Below are positions 21,703-31,516 of a stretch of 64,000 bases of DNA, one piece after another. Position 1 is the stretch's first letter. Each line of letters begins with the position of its first letter. This DNA is from Isochrysis galbana (Eukaryota > Haptophyta > Isochrysidales > Isochrysidaceae): positions 2,270,039 to 2,334,038 of the forward strand of contig CM030941.1 of assembly GCA_018136815.1 (NCBI GenBank), in the 5' to 3' direction. The notes below the pieces were generated by a model. It was not told where the DNA came from and ran no database searches. It saw only the letters and a list, made by a program, of their open reading frames with translations. Both the position numbers and the translations under genes were made by a program.

Positions 21703-21956
21703 AGGGCGGTCAAACTCAAACTGGAAACTGGGGCTTTTTAACTATTAATAGGGGGTGCATTCTTTGACCGCGGCGCGATGCCCAATAAAAGCTTCCACGG
21801 TGCCACGTGCCGCCGCGAAGATCTTCGCCGAGAGCAATGGTGCCATTCGCCCGCCCCCCCCCCCCCCCCTGTCATCCGTCACGCGCGCTCACGCTCTACC
21901 CGTAACGAATTTGCGGTCGCGCCCGCGGGGGGATCGATTCCTTTAATAAACATCTG
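21703..21956 (+). repeat. ~250-bp interspersed repeat, SINE- or MITE-like, copy 1
   Basis: Aligns with 24290-24545 from TAGGGCGGTCAAAC to TTGCGGTCGCGCCCG and GGAATCGGTTCC-type ends. Shared internal words are GGCGCGATGC, ATCTTCGCC, CCGTCACGCGCGCTCACG and CTAACCGTAA. Within this copy GCGGTCAAA near the left end is answered by TTTGACCGC 60 bases on. The right end carries GATCGATTC, compatible with a polymerase III B box (GWTCRANNC), which hints at tRNA-derived SINE origin. Confidence 0.55.
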
Positions 21957-22524
21957 AGAAGATTCAGGTTGCAGGCTGATACCGCTAGAAATAAAGGACC
22001 ACGTACTCACGCTACTTAATCACGCCATCGCCTATTCTCTATTCTCCAAAACGCTCACCACCTTTACACTACACACTACACACTACACACGTACTACCCC
22101 AAGAGGCTGCAACCTCAGGTTTGGATTTGTTTTTTTGCAACTCCCCCCATGTGAGTGGTATGAGTTCTACTTGCTACTTGGACGACACTCGACAATCCCC
22201 CTCTTCGTCCCCTATTTTTACCCTGTTCCTCTTGTTTCCTCGCGGTTTGGCAAAGGTTTGGAGAGTTCACCTCTTGTTTTCCAGCTTCTTCTGAGAGCAG
22301 GAAAGTCACTGGGTACAAAGATGCCTAGGAAGGGGCCGATCATGTCTTTCAGCCGATCGACGCCACAGGGCGTTTCTGATGCTTACTTGAATTCTTTTCG
22401 GTGGATCGCTTAAACATGACTTTCCATATGACATATGACAAAGATCAAGAACACTATGAGCACTACGGTCCCGACAACGGCCGTTGCACATAGAATGTTT
22501 TGGCTATAGCAGATTGTACTTTGC
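21957..22524. other. Intergenic, no gene recognised
   Basis: Contains a short CACTACA/CACTACACAC run near 22060-22095; nothing else stands out. Confidence 0.4.
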
Positions 22525-22803
22525 TCAAACTTTGCTACTTTCTTTGTCTTTTTGTTTAGCGGCTGCTGAGTCCGGATTACCACTCGATGTGTAAGGAGCG
22601 CACCGGGTGGGTCCAGACCCGATAGCCTGTAGGTCGACGTCTTCCCAGCGCACGTCTTTTGAGCTGATCATCGACGGGCCATTGATGGTCGCGCTGACGC
22701 CTTTTAAGCCGACCTCGCAGAAGATGGTCATTTTGCATCCCGCTATCACAGCTGCACGCGTGGGATTTATTTTGTCCAACGTCATACTCGCCGGGTCCGA
22801 CAC
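22525..22803 (-). CDS. Small hypothetical ORF
   Basis: A 92-residue minus-strand frame with balanced composition (TLDKINPTRAAVIAGCKMTI, VGLKGVSATINGPSMIS) and a charged tail (AAAKQKDKESSKV). I recognise no family. It could be the last exon of an unlocated gene or chance; its coding-like composition against CT-rich flanks is the only support. Confidence 0.25.
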   Translation of the reverse strand: MSDPASMTLDKINPTRAAVIAGCKMTIFCEVGLKGVSATINGPSMISSKDVRWEDVDLQAIGSGPTRCAPYTSSGNPDSAAAKQKDKESSKV

Positions 22804-22881
22804 CCAGATAGTGTGAATGCTTTTTCTTCCCCATCACACCACACGTCTTCTAAGTCTGTTCGCTGCTTCTTCCCTCTCCAA

Positions 22882-22883
<2 letters not shown>

Positions 22884-22937
<54 letters not shown>
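22884..22937. repeat. (CT)n microsatellite upstream of DIM1
   Basis: A near-pure CT run of about 50 bases, continuing into CT-rich sequence up to the DIM1 start. Confidence 0.95.
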
Positions 22938-22941
<4 letters not shown>

Positions 22942-23122
22942 CCTCCCTCTCTTTCTGTCAAGCTGCTGGTGCATTCTATCTGGAAGAGAGGCGCAAGGCG
23001 GCGTCGCTGCTCCGCGCCGCTCCCGCTCCCCTCCTTTTCCCTCTCCGCTCTCTCTCTCGCGTCCCCGCCTCCTCTTTCATAGGCCAGGACTCAGCGCCCA
23101 GCCGGCGTGCGCACGCACCGCC

Positions 23123-23740
23123 ATGTCTTATCTGCTGCCCCACCTCAACAGCGGGTGGGCCGTTGACCAGGCCATTCTCTCAGAGGAGGCACGTGTCGTC
23201 TGTATCCGCTTTGGCCATGACTACGACCCGATCTGCATGCAGATGGACGAGGCGCGCCCGCCGCCCTCCAACCGCGCAACCAGATATCTGCCAAATGGCC
23301 TCATTCTTACCACGGACCTGATCCGCTCGTTCCATTTCGTGGTAGGTGTTGTATTCGATAGCCGAGCTCGTGAAAAACTACTGTGTCATATACCTCGTCG
23401 ACATAACGGAAGTTCCCGACTTCAACACGATGTACGAGTTATACGACCCCTGCACGGTGATGTTCTTCTACAGGAATAAGGTACGGAGCCAGCACATTGA
23501 GGATTGACGTGCGCGACCTTTGCGTGCTCAACTGTCCTTGGCTCAAACTCACAGATATCCCCTTCCTATTGATAGCACATCATGATCGACCTTGGCACTG
23601 GCAACAACAACAAAATCAACTGGGCGATCCACGACAAGCAGGAAGTTATCGATATCATAGAAACCGTTTATCGCGGAGCGCGCAAGGGGCGGGGTTTGGT
23701 GGTTTCACCAAAGGACTACTCAACCAAGTACAGATACTAG
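23123..23740 (+). CDS. DIM1: U5 snRNP 15 kDa protein Dim1 (thioredoxin-like)
   Basis: A spliceosomal thioredoxin-fold protein of U5 snRNP/tri-snRNP, needed for pre-mRNA splicing. Three exons, 23123-23251, 23346-23480 and 23576-23740, give 142 residues, exactly the conserved Dim1 length. Motifs are MSYLLPHLNSGWAVDQAILS, VVCIRFGHDYDPICMQMDE, VIYLVDITEVPDFNTMYELY, CTVMFFYRNK, HIMIDLGTGNNNKINWAI and GRGLVVSPKDYSTKYRY; the last motif precedes the stop. Homology places the first junction precisely at MQMDE|VLYSIAE, where the intron (23252-23345, 94 nt) starts GC rather than GT and ends TAG; reading through it shifts frame. The second intron is GT-AG. CT-rich DNA lies upstream. Confidence 0.95.
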
Positions 23741-24114
23741 TTGACATTGGATGAAAAGGAGAGTTGTGCCTGTTGCCGTTCTGCTCAAACATGCGTGGGC
23801 TGTGGTAAGCGTGCGGCAAACGCCGGGTGCCAGGTTGCTACGTGACGACTTTTTGCCTGAGCTCGAGAAATCGCAGGACGGTCGATGCAGACCCTGAAGT
23901 CCCGCGCGAGAACCTTCTTGCCTCACCAGTCGTGGCGAGCCAAGCATAATGCGCAAATTGGTATACCAAAACCAAAATGAAGAGATGCGTGTTTCTTTAC
24001 ATTTGTTTCCTCTCAAGATCAAACTTCTATTGTGAGCGCTTGGGAACTACCAAGAGCTCTCCCAAAAATGGGATAACCTATAATATTATCACTATGAGAA
24101 GTAAAAAAAAAACC
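23741..24114. other. Intergenic, no gene recognised
   Basis: Downstream of DIM1; short frames only. Confidence 0.4.
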
Positions 24115-24220
24115 TTTAGATATTCTCGCCTCTCGCGCGGCGCTGGAACTCAATTTCGTAGCCACGCCCCTTCCCTTCTCACTCCCTCACTACCCGCCTT
24201 GCGGCATCTCCTCTTGCTGT
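24104..24220 (+). repeat. Copy of the oligo-A/TTCTCGCC conserved module
   Basis: An A run, then ATTCTCGCCTC, a CGCGCG patch, TAGCCACGCCC, CTCCCTCACT, and CCCGCCTTGCGGC. The same order is seen at 11221-11350 and 39157-39290. Confidence 0.55.
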
Positions 24221-24289
24221 GAGAAGTGAGAAGTGGGAGCGGAGAGCCTCAGTCGGAGATGATAAACCACATTTTATGATCTCGGAACG

Positions 24290-24545
24290 TAGGGCGGTCA
24301 AACAGGGGCATTTTGACTAATAGTCAGATAGTAAGGGTTGGGCTGAATTTTATGACTGTGGCGCGATGCTCAATGAAAACCTCCAGGGGGGGGCACCTGC
24401 CGCCACGAGCCACGAAAATCTTCGCCAAGAAATTGTGCGATTCTCCCCCCCTCTCTCCCCCTCCGTCACGCGCGCTCACGCGCTCACGATCTAACCGTAA
24501 AGAAGTTGCGGTCGCGCCCGTGGGGAATCGGTTCCTTAATATCTA
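24290..24545 (+). repeat. ~250-bp interspersed repeat, copy 2
   Basis: Second copy of the 21703-21956 repeat, moderately diverged (TAGGGCGGTCAAAC at the left end, AATCGGTTCCTTAAT at the right). Confidence 0.55.
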
Positions 24546-24698
24546 AGCTACATTTGGCATTTGATTCCCGCCCGATGCAGCGCCGTGTCGGGCTGCCGAC
24601 AGTCCGACCACCACCCCCACCCCCTGACCCTCGGGCGTCGTTGCCTGCGCAGCCCACCCAGCTCCTCACGGATAAAGGTACCCAGCTTTATGGGACGA

Positions 24699-25326
24699 GT
24701 CCTACAATGTAGGACGACGTTGTGAATTATGAAGACACGGTTCAATCTAGGAATGGGGAGCTAGGACTTGGTTTCTGTGTTCATCTTATTGCCCTCATTG
24801 AGTCCTCCTAGAGGCTCAAGACACCATCCTCAAAGCACAATAATGAGTTATTTGCCACTCGCGGAAGCCTTCCCAGCAAAAAACGGCGTTGTCCTACGAA
24901 TTGCCGCAAACACCTGAGGACACGATTTGAGGCTCATGATGAGCTCCCTAGAACTTGCTCCCACGAGATGAAATGCTCTTTGGCATAGGTTCTTTTCGAC
25001 CTTCAGTGGAGATCAAGCTTGGTTTTGAAGCCCGATGAGAGTTTTGGCTGCTTTTGCCTCTTGCGGGGCAAAAAAAAACTCTGGACGCTCCCGGTGGCCT
25101 CCGATGGCCGAAGTACTCAGTTCACGCTGGAGCCGAAAGCTCGGTCAAGACGAAGTCTACAGCCTTGGCCATAGTGGGAGCTAAGGATCTCAAGACTGAG
25201 TTGGGACTATCCTTCAGTTGGTGGGAAGTCCCAATCCTTCACTCTCGTAAGTTGTGTGGCTTTCAAGCTCAGGGTCCTACAAATACACCGAAATCGTAGG
25301 ACGCGGTCCTATAATGTAGGACGGAA
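24699..25326. repeat. Segment bounded by matching short palindromes
   Basis: TCCTACAATGTAGGA (near 24701) and TCCTATAATGTAGGAC (near 25308), each nearly a perfect palindrome and each within a GTCC...GGACG setting, bound about 600 bases without a recognisable gene. Further TCCTAC words lie at 24893 and 25272. It may be a degraded fold-back or DNA element. Confidence 0.3.
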
Positions 25327-25605
25327 CTTTTTAGCCGCTCACAGCTCACGGCGCGCGCACGTGGCTCCAGGTGTGCGCCTCTTTGATGTTGCGCTTCAAT
25401 CGCAATCAGCGCCAGCGGGAGCGTGAGTAGCAAAGCGTGAGTTTGCTCACGTGCTAGCTATGTGAGCATGTGTATGTGCGTGTGCTATCTACCTCTACCT
25501 TCTACCTACCTCAATATAACTCTCTCTCTTCGTCTCTCCACTCCCATACACCCATACTATTGACTGATTGGCTATTGGCTATTCACACATGTCTCGTGCC
25601 TACAC
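25327..25605. other. Intergenic, no gene recognised
   Basis: TGTG/CTAC-rich low-complexity sequence. Confidence 0.4.
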
Positions 25606-25712
25606 ATATAAAATATGTACTGCATATTTTTGGCATATTTGGGTGACGCGCTGCATATTTTTTGCATATTTTCTCTGCATATTTGGGTAACAAAAACTGC
25701 ATATTTCTACCT
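25606..25712 (+). repeat. GCATATTT-rich tandem-like tract
   Basis: GCATATTTTTGGCATATTTG, then GCATATTTTTTGCATATTTT and three more GCATATTT words. A related stretch (GCATATTTTTTACATATTTG) abuts the gap at 28901. Confidence 0.6.
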
Positions 25713-26348
25713 GGGCCTACCACCTGGGGACCTGAAGAGGGGCCGCAGGCGCGCGCCATGGGCCCCCGCCGCAAGGAAGAGAGGAGGAAAAGGGAAGAGG
25801 GAGGGGAGGGGGGAGCGGCAGCTCTCCCCTCCGGTGTTTACGTGTCTTCTCGAACGATTTGGGTAAGAGAAGACGGGGACGCCAGAGCCAGGAGGGAAGG
25901 GCCGCGGCTCGCCGCGGCCACTCGCTCGGGCGAGGGAGATTAGCGCTCTAAACTCACGAGTGCCCCCCCCCCCCCCCTGCGTTGTTTTACCCGAAAGGGG
26001 TTTTCCCCCAGCGTGGCCTCGAGGAGAGGGTGTGCTGGGGTGCGCGGGGTCGGTGCTTGCACTGGGGGGAGGACAAATATCGAGGGGAGGGGGCAGTGCC
26101 CCCTACCCCCGGTACCACTCGGACACCTGGCTCGTCAGGCATGGCGGGAGTCCGGGACTGAGAAGTTGTGTCCAATTAGCTAGTGGGGTTGGCTAGGATA
26201 TAACATTAATATTTTATGTTTAACCATAAATGAGACTTAATTCAGAGCTATTGCGCGTTGGCTGCAGCCATGAGCTATTTGCATTGCGAGAAGTGTGCAC
26301 ATGAGGGCTACTGCAAGCCAAGTCCTACCATCCCCGTCTGCGCCACAA
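25713..26348. other. GC-rich intergenic stretch, no gene recognised
   Basis: Homopolymer-rich. The open frames around 25662-26196 are of low-complexity composition without a domain. Confidence 0.4.
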
Positions 26349-27296
26349 TTAATTACCACTGCCTTGCGACCAGTCCATCCTGAAATCATGATTCGGTCCG
26401 ATGAAGGTTGGCTGCCATAGTGGGAGAGAGAGGCGCGCAATGCGAAAGAAAAGCGCCAGGTTCGCCTTCTTCCTTGTGGTGTTGAAGGCTTCCATCGCTC
26501 CCAAGAATTTAGGCGACACGAAAGCATTCGCGAGTTCGGCCGATTCGACAGCATTCACATGACGCAGGCGCTCCGCTTCTTTGGCATCATAACGCCGCCC
26601 GCCACCCTCAGCGATCTTGGATTCCACAAAAGCTACAGTTCGAGCGAGAAGATCCTCCACTCCTCCAGGAACAACCTCTGTGATAAGTTTGGCCTCGGCC
26701 GCCTCCACTGCCGTTGGGATCCAATTTTCTTCCCCAAGGATCCTCTTAGCAGCTGCTTCACCCATCAGTTCGGCGAATGTCACACTGGAGCAACCTTCTG
26801 GAGGCACACCAAGCTTAGCGAAAGGAAGTGAAAATGTGGCTGCCGGCGAAGCAAAGCAGCCATCCATAAGAACAGTCGAGGTCACGGCTGCGCCAATGGC
26901 AGGTCCATTGACGGCGGCAGCGATGGGCTTAGGAAATTCAATTATCATTGCAAAGAGGTGTTGGTTCTGATCTCGGATCTGCTTGATGAGCTTTGTGGGC
27001 TGCATGGGCTTGATGATTGCTGACAGATCAACGCCGGCACTGTAATACCTGCCCGTTCCCGTCACAACGACGCCCTTGACCGAGGCGTTGGTGCTAGCAT
27101 CCTGGAGGACAGCGGATAGCCGCGAGAGGAGCGGCATCGTCCACGCATTGAGCTTGTCCGGGTTGTTGAAGGCGAGCGTAAGCACGCCCGCCTCGTTGAG
27201 AGAGGAGAGGACGAGCGGCGGCTTGGCTGCTGCTGAGGCGTGTCGTGCGAGCGTCACGCTGACTGAGGGAAGGACGCGAGGGGAGAGGCGGTGCAT
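26349..27296 (-). CDS. Enoyl-CoA hydratase/isomerase-family protein, ECI2-like, probably mitochondrial
   Basis: A single-exon 315-residue crotonase-fold protein. The N-terminus MHRLSPRVLPSVSVTLARHA is Arg/Ser/Ala-rich without acidic residues, like a mitochondrial presequence. Oxyanion-hole segments are seen at YYSAGVDLSA (about 85-93) and AAVNGPAIGAAV (about 128-139). LGVPPEGCSSVTF places a glutamate (about residue 167) where delta3,delta2-enoyl-CoA isomerases of the ECI2/PECI type have their catalytic base; the second hydratase glutamate is replaced by the NGPAIGAA sequence. The expected role is shifting the double bond of unsaturated fatty acyl-CoA during beta-oxidation. The last ~25 residues (LPLWQPTFIGPNHDF onward) are non-family, so the true C-terminus might lie on another exon. 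It is divergent from the gene at 27631. Confidence 0.85.
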   Translation of the reverse strand: MHRLSPRVLPSVSVTLARHASAAAKPPLVLSSLNEAGVLTLAFNNPDKLNAWTMPLLSRLSAVLQDASTNASVKGVVVTGTGRYYSAGVDLSAIIKPMQPTKLIKQIRDQNQHLFAMIIEFPKPIAAAVNGPAIGAAVTSTVLMDGCFASPAATFSLPFAKLGVPPEGCSSVTFAELMGEAAAKRILGEENWIPTAVEAAEAKLITEVVPGGVEDLLARTVAFVESKIAEGGGRRYDAKEAERLRHVNAVESAELANAFVSPKFLGAMEAFNTTRKKANLALFFRIARLSLPLWQPTFIGPNHDFRMDWSQGSGN

Positions 27297-27630
27297 CTCG
27301 GCTCGCAGTGCAGGGTGTGAGGCTGCTCGCGGTGGCGAGGGGCAGGGTTCGACTGTGGCCAGAGCACGGCGGCGCCGAGCGCGGCCGGGTGACCGGCGAG
27401 GCGGCCGCGGTGATGAACGGAGAGAAGGTAGAGGGTTGTCGTAGGGGTTTCACTTGGGTTTCACCTCGGGTTTTTTCTGGTGGAAGTAGTGAGTAAAACC
27501 GAGAAAAACAGGATTCTACGACAGGCGAGACGGCCGCGCGGGGGTTCACTTCACTAGTTTTTCCCTTGATCTCCCGCGAGAGGTGATTCCCGCGCTGTGA
27601 GGAGTACCTACGGCAGCCGGCGGGTTCGCG
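27297..27630. promoter_or_regulatory. Divergent intergenic region
   Basis: 334 bp between two divergent start codons (27296 minus, 27631 plus), likely holding both promoters. No clear TATA box seen. Confidence 0.35.
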
Positions 27631-28900
27631 ATGCCCACCCGCCCCTACACAGCGATGGAGCTGCAGGACGCCGAGATGGCGTTGGCGCTGGCGGTGGCCG
27701 GCGCCGACGAGTATAACTGGGACGAGCTGCTCCTTCCGATGGACGACGACAGCGATGGCGAGGAGGAACTCCTCCTCGCCATGGCAACCGAACCGCTCTG
27801 TCGGTCAATGCGCACGCGCATCGGACCCGAGCGGCTGTCGGTGGCCAGGCTCGAGCGAGAGGCGGCGGAGGCTGGCGCAGGCGGCGACGTGATGGCGCGT
27901 GACATTTATCTCCGCTTCGGCGTGCGGCTCGAGGATCTGCGGCGCTTCATCGAAGCGCTGCAGCTCCCGGCAGGCTGGCGTCTGCGTGGCGGCCACATCA
28001 TGTGGGGCGAGGAGGCGGCGCTCGTGACGCTGCGTCGGTTCCGCACTGCAGGTGCGTCCCTCGTAGGAACAAGATCTGCCAGGCCCTCAAATTCCACCCT
28101 CACCCCCTCCTGCACCCACCCCTTCGCGCAGGAGCAGCAGCGTCTCTGGTGTGGGAGACCGGTCGTAGTGAGACTGCTATCTCAGCAGCTCACCACGCCG
28201 TCGTCGAGCACATCCACCGCACGTTCCCTTTCCTCATGGACTCCCGGGGCTTCTCAGCGTACGCTCCCTTGTTTCCCACGTTTGCTGCAGTGCTCGCCGT
28301 TTACCGTAGTATTCTCGTTTCGGTCGTGGACTCGGACTTAGAGAGCTCGGCAACGGCGCGTGCCGCGATGGGTGCGGGCGCCCTCTGCCCTCCGCCCTCC
28401 TCACTCCTCACTGCCTGCCGGCTGAGTGCACGCCGCACGCGCGCCGGCTCGCCTCACCACACCTGTCCCTTGCCTTGCTCAAGTCCGCGCGTGCACACTC
28501 GCCGCGCCACATCCCGCGCTTGCAGTGACGGAAATGTCACTGCGCGTGGTGGGGGGGAGGACGAGAGGGAGAGGAAGGACAACAATGAGGAGGAGCAGGA
28601 CGGCACCTACGAGGACGCGAGCGAGAGCCTCGGCAGCGATAGCGACGATTCCGACTTCACCATCCTTCCCGACCCCAACGAGCGCTTCAAGGTGGGCCTC
28701 AAGGTGAAGCACATCCTCCACGGCACCGGTGAGATCGTGGCGCTCGGCAAGGGCACACTCCACGGCGCAAGGAAGCTCCACGTCGAGTTCCGCATCGTCG
28801 GTGGCTCTGCGAAGCGTCTGTGGATCGGCATGGACAGTGTCGAGGTGTGTGCTGCCACCGGTATGCATATTTTTTACATATTTGGTTGGGCACATTTTGT
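27631..28900 (+). CDS. Gene with PIF/Harbinger-transposase-like N-terminal region and a CarD/KOW-like basic barrel, cut by the gap
   Basis: Exon 1 (27631-28051) and exon 2 (from 28132) join in phase at RTAG|AAASLVW. Together they carry IYLRFGVRLEDLRRFIEALQ, the GEEAALVTLRRF word and TGRSETAISAAHHAVVEHIH, which matches in order the conserved region just before the DDE domain of PIF/Harbinger transposases. The DDE domain itself is not visible. A later exon (about 28528-28860) has an acidic stretch (SLGSDSDDSDF) and FKVGLKVKHILHGTGEIVAL, a small barrel like CarD or KOW-type domains; a donor GTATGC follows at 28861. Exon limits between about 28250 and 28530 are uncertain, and two separate genes are possible. 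It could be a domesticated transposase gene or a truncated transposon. Confidence 0.5.
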
Positions 28901-29000
28901 NNNNNNNNNNNNNNNNNNNNNNNNNNNNNNNNNNNNNNNNNNNNNNNNNNNNNNNNNNNNNNNNNNNNNNNNNNNNNNNNNNNNNNNNNNNNNNNNNNNN
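28901..29000. other. Assembly gap of 100 N
   Basis: Exactly 100 N between the 3' part of the gene at 27631 and the C-terminal coding end of the convergent glycosyltransferase. Confidence 0.99.
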
Positions 29001-31516
29001 ACCTGGTTCATGAGTCGCAAAATGCTAACAAACAGTCGCTGCTGGTGGTGAGACCTAGCACCCAAAACGACGTCATAGTTAGAGCACCAGCGAGCGTCCC
29101 GGCTTGCTCGGGTGCTCAGCACATCTTCCTTGTGCCAAGTAGCATGTGTGTTCACATGTGGGGTAATTTTGCGCGCCGGAAAGAGCTCAACTAATGCGCG
29201 CAATCGCGAAACATAAGTGTGCCTTGCCCATATGAAGTGCTGCAATTTCTGCAGCTCGTCAATATTGAGCTCCTCCAGCCTGGTAGCGGCCACAGTGCAG
29301 AGCTCGGAAACGTTGGGCGAGAAGATAAGCTGCCCCTTGCTCATAGGTCTGAGCATCCGTGCGACTGCCGTGTTATCTGTGGCTATTATTTGGCCGAGGG
29401 CAGCCGCGTCAAACGCGCTCACTGGAATGAACGAGACCTCGGGGATGTCAATAGAAAGGTGGCGGTCCCCTTCAAATACGGGGGCAAAGCTCGAAAGGGA
29501 CAAAAGCGTGGAGCGCTCCGAAGGCGTGGTCACGCGGCGTGTATCAACGTCAAACATGTGTTGCCCATCATGTGCACACTGCATGCGTGCGGGGGTCGCC
29601 TCATGTACTCCCACAAGAACGGACACACCTGCGGCGTGGCACCCCGCTATAAAGGTGCAAACGTTCGACCGGTCTTTCTTCCAAATGGACCCATCTATGT
29701 TCACCGCTCGCTTGTGGGCTCGGGCTGCAACGTTCAGGTGCATGGCCGCACTCTCTCTCTCAATGTCTGCGGGGGATAGAGAAGAGGCCAGGGCGGAGAC
29801 AAATGTTGCAGGCCTGGATACCGTGCCCTCACGAGCGCACGGCGGCCAACTCTGGCATTCGCGAACGAGTGGAGACGATCGCGCGACGAAACTTGCGCTG
29901 TCGAAATAAGGACTAGAGTCACCGGGGCCACTCGTGATCCACTGAACCACTCGTCCAAATGGCACCAAGCGCGAGAAGCGGGGCGGAACGAGCTCGTGGA
30001 AGACATACGCGGACGCTAGGTCCACGGGCAAGTTTATGAGCGCCTTGTCCCGAGACCACACCAAGTGCTTCGGCGACACAAAGACTAGGGACTGGCCCAT
30101 CACGGATCCTGGCTGCGAGGCGGAAGTGCCAGGGCCCTCATACCCGAGTAGACGATTAAGTGAACAGTTTCTTGGCAGCGCGTCCCCGCGCGCCCAGCAC
30201 AAATGTCTTGGAGTCGACGACAAGGAGAAGGCGTAAGCCAGCGAGGCATGGATGGAGTGGTGCATAAGTTCATGTGGTGGGACCGCACTGTCTTCCACCC
30301 GTAGTGCCCAGACCACAGCTCCACGCAGCCCAAGAGCATCCATGTTCGCTAGTAGCTTGAGTGCGTCGACATGACGCGATGTGCGTTTGTACTCCAAGTT
30401 GTGGGTCATGGACGAGATAAATTGGCAATCGAATTCTTGAAGGGTACACCGATTCATGTGGTGAACCCTTTGGTGGTTCGCGATAGTCTGGTATGCGCGT
30501 GGGCACGCTTCCGCCGCCGGAGCATAGTGCGAAATCCAGCTGCCAGCAACAGCGAGGAGCGCGTTTTTGTCGGTTTCAACTACTGTGTCATTTGGCACGC
30601 AGTTGTCGACGACCCACTTCTCGTCGGGTTCGCACTCAGGCAGCCCGCCGGTTTGGCGGTGGCGATCTGCAACCTCCTTGGGGCTCCCGCTCTTCGGTAG
30701 TTTGAATTGCGTGAACATGGGTGGAGAGAGGGAATACTGGTGAACGACGGCGACGCGGTGGAGCAAGCTCATCAAGATATCAACAGAGAAAAGGTGCGGG
30801 AGTGACAAAGAGAGCATCTTGCGCGCACCCGTCGCGCTGACCGCGTATGCATGCGTGCACAGACTTGAGGGCGAGGTGACGTATCGCTGCCCCGTCATTG
30901 GCACCCGTGCCACTCGCAGCGAATGTATCACCTCAGAGGTGAGAGTGCAGAAGTCGTAGCAGCGTCCCAAGTTGAGGAGGTCCCAATCTGGGTCCAGCAG
31001 CTGCGTCAATTGCAGCGTCTGCTCGAGCACGGCCGTCGGTCGCAGAGTGGCTTTGCTCGGAGAGGACACGTTGAACATCGCGTCGTCCTCAAAGACGACG
31101 GCCGCGCTGATGTTCTCATTCACAATCTTCTCCCAGACACGTCGGTGTGTGAGAGAGCAGGCCACCGTGAAGGCGTCCTGTGGCGAGCGGCCAGACAGGC
31201 CAAAGGCCTTGCGTGTGATGTTGGGCGGCATCAGCATCCAGCGGCTAAGCAGTTGTAAATCGACCATCTGCTCGAGGTTGAGGGTGGCTTTCCTCACGGC
31301 CGGGACAAAGTCGACAGTCGGGTTCCAGTCAGTTGAGCCGGCAGAGAGGCCGAGGCCAAGTGTCTGCGTTACCTGCGAGAGCGTGTCGTCGCGGTCCATC
31401 CCGACGGCAAAAAGAGCGATGCGGGCCATGTCGAGTGGGGCGGAGGAGGCTAGCAGCGGCGCGGCGGGCAGCGCGAGCGCGAGGAGTCCGCCGAGAACGC
31501 CCGCCGCCCTCCACAT
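29001..31516 (-). CDS. GT25-like glycosyltransferase with long unknown C-terminal region, cut by the gap
   Basis: A single frame of about 838 codons runs from Met at 31516 to the gap. The N-terminus MWRAAGVLGGLLALALPAAP is a signal peptide, pointing to the secretory pathway. Residues about 30-290 resemble glycosyltransferase family 25: ACSLTHRRVWEKIV, then AAVVFEDDAMF (the acidic FEDD motif, about 142-145), DWDLLNLGRCYDFC, and CTHAYAVSATGARKMLSL. GT25 members transfer galactose or glucose onto lipooligosaccharide or hydroxylysine. Residues about 300-838 contain paired Cys (CLPECEPDEKW-type, NCVPND, HMNRCTLQEFDCQF) and RLRALVELFPARK near the end; I do not recognise them. They may be a second glycosyltransferase. 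No intron is visible. Confidence 0.65.

Noticed and set aside
21885-21945. Possible tRNA gene at the end of the 250-bp repeat
   Set aside because: Only a B-box-like word is seen; no cloverleaf could be folded by eye, so it is kept as a repeat feature.
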